From JBNKEI01 sp050288705 (lineage in GTDB: Bacteria > Myxococcota > Myxococcia > Myxococcales > UBA5297), in assembly GCA_050288705.1 (NCBI GenBank), contig JBNKEI010000007.1, positions 1 through 38,091 on the forward strand: a stretch of 38,091 nt of DNA, in the 5' to 3' direction. This document shows, piece by piece, positions 32,949 through 38,091 of the stretch. Below the pieces are notes generated by a model. It had not been told where the DNA came from, ran no database searches, and saw nothing but the letters and a program-made list of their open reading frames with translations. A program made the position numbers and the translations under genes. Position 1 is the first letter of the stretch. Every line of letters starts with the position of its first letter.

Positions 32949-34445
32949 ATGAAATCCCTAAATGCGGCCCGAACGTATTCCTTAGCAGCGGTGGCAATTT
33001 TCTCGACCTCGATGGTTTCACCCGCCGCCTCAGCCCGCAAACAACCAAAACCACAAATTCTTCGTTTGGATCGTCCTGCGCAGGGGGAATGGTTTGGTAT
33101 TTACATGATGGGGAAAAAGGCTGGCTATGCATTTACACATCTAGAAGAAGGAATGTGGCAAAACAAAAAAGCAATCGTTTCTACTTCGGAAGTGACTTTA
33201 CGGGTCGCAGTGGCGGGAAAGGAAATACAGAGAACGATTCGAGAAAAGCGTTATTACGAATACAAAAACAGTGGCCGACTACTCGCTTTTCGGTTCGAAC
33301 ACCAAGGCGACGGCGGCCACGAAACTCGCATGGGAAACTGTACTGTCCATGGAGTTACTCTGCAACGCATTCGACCAGGAAGACCCGTCGAGATTCGCGA
33401 ATTACCCGCAACCGCCGAAGTAGTAGAACTAGCCGATGCTCCCCGCTGGGCACTGCACACTGGTAAAAAACTAACTGGCTTTACATTAGATTTGGAAGAA
33501 ACTTTGGCTGACCGTCGAACTGTTACCACGCCGCAAGAAAAGACCGATTTAATTGCCGGCGGACTACGAGTTCCAGTTTTTTCGGTAGAAACGTTTGACG
33601 AAAAAGTTAAAATCCGTTCGCGCTCATTTATCGACGCCCAAGGCCGAGTCTTAGAAACTCAATTCGGTCAAATAATGACTGCAAAAGCCGAAAACGAAAA
33701 AACCGCTAAACTACTTGATCATATAGATTTATTTACTACTACTCGGGTTGTCATTGAAAGTCCAATATCAACTGAGACTCGCAAAAACCAGGACCAGCTC
33801 CATTGGATAATTAGTGGCATTGATGGTCTATCGGTACCAGAAAACAGTCGTCAAAAATGGGAAAAGCTTTCTGACGGAACCTTCAAGTTAGTAGTGACTC
33901 GCCGCTCCCCTTCCCACATAGTGTCTCGGCCAGTTTCTATTAAAGAAGACTTGCTGCAAAAAAAAGCTCTTCGGTCCAATCTCCTGGTGGAATCAGATGA
34001 TCCCGCTATTGTTAGGTTCGCCCAGCAATTGATTGGCAAAGAAAGCAACTCCTGGAAAGCTGCTCAAAAAATAAATCAATCAGTATTTCGTACTTTGCAA
34101 AAAGAATACGGTTCCTCTAATGATCGCGCCACTGATGTGTTGGCTGCAAAAAAGGGAGATTGTACAGAACATTCTCTTTTAATGACTGCCTTGGCCAGAG
34201 CCGCGGGAATTCCTGCTCGCCGTATTGATGGGCTAGTCTACATGGAAGCAGCAGATAAGGTCCCTGCCTTTTATTGGCACCAGTGGGTAGAAGTCTACGT
34301 AGGCGAATGGATAGCCATGGACCCCACCTTCGGCCAAAATCTGGCTGACGCCACCCACATAGCCTTGGGAAGCGAAGGAGGCGCGCAAACCGCGAATTTC
34401 ATCCATCAGATGCACATCAAGCGTTTATTTCTAAACAATAAATAG
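32949..34445 (+). CDS. Secreted transglutaminase-like (cysteine protease fold) protein
   Basis: This 498-residue protein has an N-terminal signal peptide (about 1-29, cleavage likely after AASA). A long N-terminal region (about 45-330) is beta-rich and unassigned. The C-terminal transglutaminase-like domain (about 360-480) has an intact triad: Cys405 (KKGDCTEHSLLMTALARAAGIPARR), His444 (FYWHQWVEVYV) and Asp458 (MDPTFGQ). Such domains act as proteases, amidases or cross-linkers, and the substrate is unknown. The gene starts 3 bp after purE, so it is probably co-transcribed, although no functional link is obvious. Confidence 0.9.
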   Translation: MKSLNAARTYSLAAVAIFSTSMVSPAASARKQPKPQILRLDRPAQGEWFGIYMMGKKAGYAFTHLEEGMWQNKKAIVSTSEVTLRVAVAGKEIQRTIREKRYYEYKNSGRLLAFRFEHQGDGGHETRMGNCTVHGVTLQRIRPGRPVEIRELPATAEVVELADAPRWALHTGKKLTGFTLDLEETLADRRTVTTPQEKTDLIAGGLRVPVFSVETFDEKVKIRSRSFIDAQGRVLETQFGQIMTAKAENEKTAKLLDHIDLFTTTRVVIESPISTETRKNQDQLHWIISGIDGLSVPENSRQKWEKLSDGTFKLVVTRRSPSHIVSRPVSIKEDLLQKKALRSNLLVESDDPAIVRFAQQLIGKESNSWKAAQKINQSVFRTLQKEYGSSNDRATDVLAAKKGDCTEHSLLMTALARAAGIPARRIDGLVYMEAADKVPAFYWHQWVEVYVGEWIAMDPTFGQNLADATHIALGSEGGAQTANFIHQMHIKRLFLNNK

Positions 34446-34467
34446 ATTGACAGTAGCTATTTTGTTG

Positions 34468-34495
34468 TTGACCTCCCGTTTTCCTTAGGTACACT
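34468..34495 (+). promoter_or_regulatory. Candidate promoter of the 185-residue protein gene
   Basis: TTGACC (34468-34473), a 16-base spacer and TACACT (34490-34495) lie 76 bp upstream of the ATG. It is one of the better sigma-70-type matches in the window. Confidence 0.45.
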
Positions 34496-34570
34496 CTATT
34501 TAGGTAGTTTATTATTTACTGGGTTTGGTATCGCTGGTTTCTGAATAGTCAATTACAGTAAGGAGTAGTT

Positions 34571-35128
34571 ATGTCCATTGTCCATAAAGCTGAGCCTTAC
34601 CGGCTTTCTAATCCAGATTCGAAGGCGAACGATACTGACTTTTCGCAATCCGCTTTAGATATGCTGCTTTTGCTTCAAACCGCTCACGAACGGTTGAGCA
34701 ATGCCCTCACCATGCTTGACTTATCTGCCTCGGATGACCAATCGAAGATTGATGTTAATCTATCGCGATCAACTTGCAATGCACAGACTGCTTTCAAGGT
34801 TTACGAGGATCTGAAAAGTGTTCTTACGAACGTTGACCTATCCAGTCATAGCGACCGGTCGAAAGAAAAAGCGCGGATTAATGTTTCCCCTTCCGACCAC
34901 TCCATCAACCAACAAGAACAAGCATGTTTTAACGAAAGCGCCTTCCGCGCAGATGGCTCTGACGAAGACGATAACAGATTGATTGGATGGCATGCGTGCC
35001 ATCAGACCGTCCATAGGTCATCCACCGGTTCCAATATATGGGAAATTTGGCGATGGACGGGCGAGGATGGCGATACAATAGGGCGCGTCCTAAAACCTAA
35101 ACCCGGTTCCGGACAAGTGTCGCAATAA
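34571..35128 (+). CDS. Unrecognised 185-residue protein with internal duplication
   Basis: AAGGAG lies 6 bases before the ATG. The product is acidic and Ser/Asp-rich, with no signal peptide or membrane segment. Residues about 36-65 (QTAHERLSNALTMLDLSASD) and 72-107 (QTAFKVYEDLKSVLTNVDLS) are similar: each runs QTA, helix, LT-x-x-DLS-x-x-SD, SK, I-x-V. The C-terminal quarter (138-163, GWHACHQTVHRSS and WEIWRWTGEDGD) is Trp/His-rich and different in style. I do not recognise the family. It is separated from the transglutaminase gene by a promoter-like gap and converges on DUF99 with only 4 bp between the stops. Its codon use looks slightly different from its neighbours. Confidence 0.7.
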   Translation: MSIVHKAEPYRLSNPDSKANDTDFSQSALDMLLLLQTAHERLSNALTMLDLSASDDQSKIDVNLSRSTCNAQTAFKVYEDLKSVLTNVDLSSHSDRSKEKARINVSPSDHSINQQEQACFNESAFRADGSDEDDNRLIGWHACHQTVHRSSTGSNIWEIWRWTGEDGDTIGRVLKPKPGSGQVSQ

Positions 35129-35132
35129 TACA

Positions 35133-35717
35133 TCAAGCTCTTCGACCACTCTCTCCAGTGCGAACTGCTGCTCCAATAAGATGTGCCAAACGCAAAGCTT
35201 CAGGAACGTAGCCAGTATCAGTCAAACGGGCAAGAGCTTCCTTTGCTCGTAGCGATTCTATTCCGGCGCATTGGAACATAAACGGAAAGTGCTCATATAT
35301 CGGCCCAGCACGACGTAGTAAATTCAAGCGCCGTTCAGCATGAGGTAAAGAACGAATTACTCGCGCCATGGCTTCTAGATTGGGTCTCCGGCGCATTACT
35401 GCTATGCAGGGTTTTCCAGTACGAATGCTTAGTTCCAGCAAATCAACAATATTTAGTCCTCCCAGAGCAATTCCATCCAGCAAAACAAGATGAAGTTGGG
35501 GAAGAAATTTTTTCCCCAGCAGCAACCTGCACAACACCGCCGTAGCGTTCCATCCGTCGCGTTTTACTTTTCCCCAAACCATTCCCTCAAACCGAGTACC
35601 TGCGCACACTACTCCCGCTACTCCTACCTTCGCATTTCTAGGCGAAAATGGAGAATCATCAAACCCAATCGCCCGCACCAATCGTCCCGAAGAAGGAATA
35701 CCCATTTGCGTCACCAT
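35133..35717 (-). CDS. DUF99 family protein (endonuclease V-like fold)
   Basis: This 194-residue protein shows the DUF99 pattern, a family best known from Archaea: RAIGFDDSPF (15-24), VGVAGVVCAGTRFEGMVWG (32-50), DGWNATAVLCRLL, LVLLDGIALGGLNIVDLLEL, TGKPCIAVMRRRPN, and FQCAGI. The family is predicted to share the endonuclease V fold, but activity is not established. A start at the ATG four codons in (MGIPSSG) is possible. It is divergent from the oxidase gene, 64 bp away, and its 5' part is also present as a degraded copy near 37430-37550. Confidence 0.88.
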   Translation of the reverse strand: MVTQMGIPSSGRLVRAIGFDDSPFSPRNAKVGVAGVVCAGTRFEGMVWGKVKRDGWNATAVLCRLLLGKKFLPQLHLVLLDGIALGGLNIVDLLELSIRTGKPCIAVMRRRPNLEAMARVIRSLPHAERRLNLLRRAGPIYEHFPFMFQCAGIESLRAKEALARLTDTGYVPEALRLAHLIGAAVRTGESGRRA

Positions 35718-35781
35718 AAATCAGCAAAATATTCGCTACCTTTCCTCACTAAAAAAGACCTTTCTTTCTGATGATGCTAGG

Positions 35782-36891
35782 ATGTGCGCCGTGAAAACTG
35801 CTGATGCCATTGTTGTTGGGGGTGGAATCGCTGGTCTGGCGGTAGCCTATCACCTTAGCCAGGCGAAATTTGGTCGTATTGTCCTATGCGAACAAGAAGA
35901 TCTTCTAGCCTCTCATAGCTCGGGCCGTAACGCCGCCATTTTTCGACATCTTGATACTTCTGCTTCGGTATTACCTTTGGCTCTACGCAGTCGAGATATT
36001 TTGGATTCTCTTTTGCCCAGTTGGCTGCATCGCAGAGGCGCGCTGTTCATCGCACAGACAAAAAATGGGCTCCAAAGCCTCAAGCAATTAGCCGATGAGC
36101 ATTCCATTACCTACTCACAACTAGATGCTCGTGGCTTGCAAGCGGAGATTTCTGCTTTAGCCTTCACTAGTGCCCAAGCGGGGCTACTCGTTCCTGACGA
36201 CGGGGTAATCGACATCCATGGAGTATGTACGGCTCTAGCCTCCGCTGCGCGTAACAACGCTGCTACTCTCCTTACTCGCACCCGTGTACGCCAAATCTTG
36301 GTTCACAACGCTACTGTCCAGGGTGTGCAAGCTGATAACGGTCAGGCAATTAGCTCCCCGGTAGTGGTAAATGCCTGCGGAGCCTGGGCCCAACAACTGG
36401 GAAAAACCGCACAAGTAGTTCTGCCCCTGATCCCCTATCGACGACATTTGGCGCTTTTGGAACCAAGCAACACCCGCGTAGTGAGCGACCAATCACCGGT
36501 AGTTTGGTCAGTAGATGAAGAAGTATATTTTCGCCCGGAATCAGGCGGAATCCTCGCCAGCCCCTGTGACGAAGATTCCTTTCATCCTTGTATACCTCCC
36601 GAATCAGAATTGGCCCGCGAGCTGTTGGCAGAAAAGTTATTGCGTATTGCACCTCGTTTGGCTGATTCCGGCATTCGACGAAGTTGGGCCTGCCTACGAA
36701 CCTTTGCCCCAGATCGAGCCATGATTGCCGGGCCTGATCCCCGAATTTCTGGCCTGTTTTGGATGGCAGGACTGGGCGGCCATGGCATGACCGCGGGTGT
36801 AGCCACAGGAGAGTTGGTCGCCAACCTGATTTGCGGACAAAGCCCCCACGTCTCGGCGCCTTTTTTAAGCCCATCTCGATTTGTTTCCTAG
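35782..36891 (+). CDS. FAD-dependent amine/amino-acid oxidase or dehydrogenase (DAO family)
   Basis: This 369-residue protein has an N-terminal dinucleotide fold (AIVVGGGIAGLAVAYHL, GxGxxG near 12-17), SSGRNAAIFRHLDTS (46-60), the DAO substrate region, and the C-terminal FAD motif GLFWMAGLGGHGMTAGVATGEL. It is closest in feel to D-arginine/D-amino-acid dehydrogenases (DauA-like) that oxidise an amine or D-amino acid to the keto acid; substrate is inferred. The ATG at 35782 has no room for a ribosome-binding site. A GTG three codons in, with AGGA about 6 bases upstream, may be the true start. The same start region is retained in the degraded copy at 37612. Confidence 0.9.
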   Translation: MCAVKTADAIVVGGGIAGLAVAYHLSQAKFGRIVLCEQEDLLASHSSGRNAAIFRHLDTSASVLPLALRSRDILDSLLPSWLHRRGALFIAQTKNGLQSLKQLADEHSITYSQLDARGLQAEISALAFTSAQAGLLVPDDGVIDIHGVCTALASAARNNAATLLTRTRVRQILVHNATVQGVQADNGQAISSPVVVNACGAWAQQLGKTAQVVLPLIPYRRHLALLEPSNTRVVSDQSPVVWSVDEEVYFRPESGGILASPCDEDSFHPCIPPESELARELLAEKLLRIAPRLADSGIRRSWACLRTFAPDRAMIAGPDPRISGLFWMAGLGGHGMTAGVATGELVANLICGQSPHVSAPFLSPSRFVS

Positions 36892-36950
36892 CGTGAGCGC
36901 CGTTTCGTACTCCCATAGGCGGCTATCATAAAATAAAATCATTTCTGATT

Positions 36951-36969
36951 TTCGTAATAACATTACGAA
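36951..36969. promoter_or_regulatory. Conserved perfect inverted repeat (putative operator)
   Basis: TTCGTAAT-AAC-ATTACGAA has perfect 8-bp arms. The second copy at 37860-37878 keeps it with one changed base (TTCGTAAT-AAC-ACTACGAA). Just downstream, TTGATCA (36974-36980) and TGATCAA (37010-37016) form a wider pair also kept in copy 2, with TAGAAT, a good -10 match, inside. A regulator site is plausible. Confidence 0.45.
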
Positions 36970-37094
36970 CGGTTTGATCAATGCGAACAAATCGATCACT
37001 AGCATAGAATGATCAACTCGCTCCCGTTTTCTAAAAATACATTTTTTGTAAAGCTTTTATGAGGGAATTTTCACCCTTAAACGCCAAGTATTTT

Positions 37095-37110
37095 TGGCAT
37101 CGTTTTAGCA
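37095..37110 (+). promoter_or_regulatory. Sigma-54-like -24/-12 motif
   Basis: TGGCATCGTTTTAGCA has GG and GC at the exact spacing of the sigma-54 consensus TGGCACG-N4-TTGCW, with three mismatches. Copy 2 has TGGCATCATTTTAGCA at 38008-38023. It lies about 75 bp before the small gene. A TAGAAT-based sigma-70 promoter at 37005 is the alternative. Confidence 0.3.
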
Positions 37111-37183
37111 ATAGTATTTTAACGCAAACGCATTGCCACAACCAAAAGAATTGGTCTTCAGCAACCACGAATAGGAGTAAGTC

Positions 37184-37369
37184 ATGAGCACTAGCAGCGT
37201 CGGCAACGTAGGTGGCGCAGGTAGCATTGGCAACGCAGGCAAAAATGAACGGAGTTTGCTTGACCGGTTAAAAGCAGAAAACAAGATAACTGAGATAGCG
37301 ACATTGATATCAAACATACTACAAGTTCAAAATAAACAAGCGATGACCGCCATAAACAACATGAAGTAG
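37184..37369 (+). CDS. 61-residue Gly-rich small protein
   Basis: An AGGAG ribosome-binding site lies 7 bases before the ATG. Residues 1-20 (MSTSSVGNVGGAGSIGNAGK) are Gly/Ser/Asn-rich and disordered. Residues 21-61 form a single amphipathic helix with regular Ile/Leu spacing (ERSLLDRLKAENKITEIATL onward). There is no signal peptide, Cys or membrane segment. The strong ribosome-binding site, the conserved upstream region and the apparent second copy starting beyond the window end support a real, multi-copy gene. I do not recognise it; a self-assembling or secreted helical peptide would fit, but that is speculation. Confidence 0.7.
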   Translation: MSTSSVGNVGGAGSIGNAGKNERSLLDRLKAENKITEIATLISNILQVQNKQAMTAINNMK

Positions 37370-37380
37370 TAAAACCGTTT

Positions 37381-37415
37381 GGAAACGCATAAATGACTTC
37401 GATTTACGCGTTTCC
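37381..37415 (+). terminator. Candidate terminator hairpin after the 61-residue gene
   Basis: GGAAACGC-A-TAAAT and ATTTA-C-GCGTTTCC form a stem of 13 pairs with one mismatch and a 7-base loop, 11 bp after the stop. There is no T-run, so it may be a 3'-end stabilising hairpin instead. Confidence 0.5.
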
Positions 37416-37611
37416 CATTCGTCTCAAACCTACTGCGACACCACTCCCTCACTCCTACCTTTACGTTTCTAGGAAAAAATGGGGAGTTATCAAACCCTAT
37501 CGCTCACACCAGTCGCTACTGAGACGGAATACGCATTAGCAATCCCCAAAGAACAGTAAAATATGTTGCTTTTCCTCACCAGAAAAGACCTTTTTTACGG
37601 CAGATACTACG

Positions 37612-37800
37612 ATGTGCGCCGTGAAAACTGCTGATGCCATTGTTATTAGAGGGGAAATCGCTAGTCTCAACGCAGAGGAGCGTTGTTCATCGCCCAAACC
37701 AAAGAGACACTGCCCCTTTGCGACGAAGATCCTTTCAGCCTTGCATACCTCCCAAAGCAGAAAAATTGTTGCGTATCCCCCTCCGCGATTTGTTTCCCAT
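37612..37800 (+). pseudogene. Remnant of a second oxidase gene
   Basis: The first 19 codons match the oxidase at 35782 closely (MCAVKTADAIVI against MCAVKTADAIVV), but GGGIAG has become RGEIAS, breaking the FAD motif. Three further islands match codon regions near 36031-36075, 36567-36650 and 36873-36891, with the sequence between them deleted and the frame shifted. About 190 bp remain of 1,110 bp. The frame that stays open to 37857 does not encode an oxidase. Confidence 0.85.
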
Positions 37801-37803
37801 CGC

Positions 37804-37828
37804 GAGCCCCGTTTCTACTCCGGGGCTC
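37804..37828. repeat. Hairpin downstream of the oxidase remnant
   Basis: GAGCCCCG-(9 bases)-CGGGGCTC is a perfect 8-bp stem. At the same place in copy 1 (36895-36932) the sequences differ but can still pair (AGCGCC with GGC-GCT and one bulged base), so pairing seems maintained between copies. Confidence 0.5.
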
Positions 37829-38091
37829 CAGCTATCATCAAACAAAGTCATTTCTGATTTTCGTAATAACACTACGAATAGTTTGATCAATGCGAACAAA
37901 CCGATCGCTGGTATAGAATGATCAACCTGCTCATATTTTTATAAAAATACATCTCCGGAAAGCTTTTAGGAGGGGGAATCATTTGCTCCAAAGAAGCTAA
38001 ATACTTTTGGCATCATTTTAGCAATAGTATTTTAGCATAACGCATCGCCAAAACAGAAAGACCATTGGTCTTCAATAACTATAAAAAAGGA

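Larger units (their letters stand above)
35585..37183. repeat. Duplicated block, copy 1 (complete)
   Basis: The 5' end of the DUF99 gene, the whole oxidase gene, and the region up to the ribosome-binding site of the 61-residue gene recur in shortened form from 37424 to the window end. Start codons of the two oxidase copies are 1,830 bp apart. The outer parts are well conserved (roughly four of five bases by eye) while the oxidase interior has been lost in copy 2. Confidence 0.85.
36892..37183. other. Regulatory gap before the 61-residue gene
   Basis: There is no gene here, but this 292-bp stretch is the best-conserved part of the duplication. It holds a hairpin after the oxidase (AGCGCC/GGC-GCT), the TTCGTAAT inverted repeat, a TGATCA pair, a TAGAAT element (37005-37010), a sigma-54-like motif and a ribosome-binding site. 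Confidence 0.6.
37424..38091. repeat. Duplicated block, copy 2 (degenerate, runs to the window end)
   Basis: This begins with a decayed copy of the DUF99 5' end (37424-37560) and the oxidase start region. It ends in AAAAAAGGA at 38083-38091, where copy 1 has the ribosome-binding site of the 61-residue gene. From about 37850 onward it tracks copy 1 closely, including the inverted repeat, the TAGAAT element and the sigma-54-like motif. Confidence 0.85.

Noticed and set aside
36350..36916. 188-codon minus-strand frame opposite the oxidase
   Set aside because: Antisense shadow of a well-supported gene, without family motifs or ribosome-binding site.
37612..37857. 81-codon frame read as a small oxidase-like gene
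   Set aside because: Only the first codons match the oxidase in frame; later islands are frame-shifted and the FAD motif is broken, so it is a pseudogene.
1..38091. CRISPR array, insertion sequence, integrase or prophage
   Set aside because: No regularly spaced repeats, transposase, integrase or phage structural genes are visible; the holin-III-like protein belongs to the chromosomal YqjE-type family.

Overview
The window looks like a chromosomal segment of a Gram-negative, meso-DAP bacterium of deltaproteobacterial grade (Myxococcota, Bdellovibrionota, Desulfobacterota or a related uncultured lineage). This placement is inferred from gene content: FtsI with a C-terminal PASTA domain, a YqjD/YqjE-like cluster, a myxobacterial-style membrane Ser/Thr kinase, an FHA protein, DUF502, DUF5752 plus TreT, and DUF99. 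No 16S rRNA is present. Base composition is mid-range and even, with AT-rich intergenic regions.

Layout. Positions 1-1313 hold an edge fragment and a minus-strand three-gene envelope cluster (DUF883 / holin-III-like / YqjK-like). Positions 1429-4125 hold polA, whose proofreading site looks degenerate. Next come minus-strand tRNA-Asp and tRNA-Val. Positions 4635-7086 hold a plus-strand signalling group: a membrane FHA/TPR-like protein, a REC-XRE regulator and a small coiled-coil protein. A pair of hairpins separates it from the converging dcw cluster.

Positions 7225-25162 are a nearly complete minus-strand dcw cluster. In transcription order it is mraZ, a STAS-domain gene, rsmH, ftsL, ftsI, murE, murF, mraY, murD, ftsW, murG, murC, murB, ftsQ, ftsA, ftsZ. 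Many start and stop codons overlap (ATGA or TAATG). No ddl is present. Upstream of mraZ are three MraZ-box-like repeats with an exact 10-bp period. The cluster covers cytoplasmic peptidoglycan precursor synthesis (MurB-F, MraY, MurG), the septal polymerase and transpeptidase (FtsW/FtsI), and the divisome core (FtsQ/L/A/Z).

Positions 25509-35717 are mostly plus strand: a Ser/Thr kinase, a DUF502 membrane protein, rpsB-tsf with a terminator, a candidate structured RNA leader before a DUF5752-TreT gene pair, purE, a secreted transglutaminase-like protein, an unrecognised protein with an internal repeat, and a minus-strand DUF99 gene.

Positions 35585-38091 are the most unusual part. They hold an FAD-dependent amine/amino-acid oxidase gene and a 61-residue Gly-rich small-protein gene, followed by a second, degenerate copy of the same block. 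In that copy the oxidase has collapsed to fragments, while the roughly 300-bp region upstream of the small gene is well kept. The window ends at what looks like the ribosome-binding site of a second small-protein gene.
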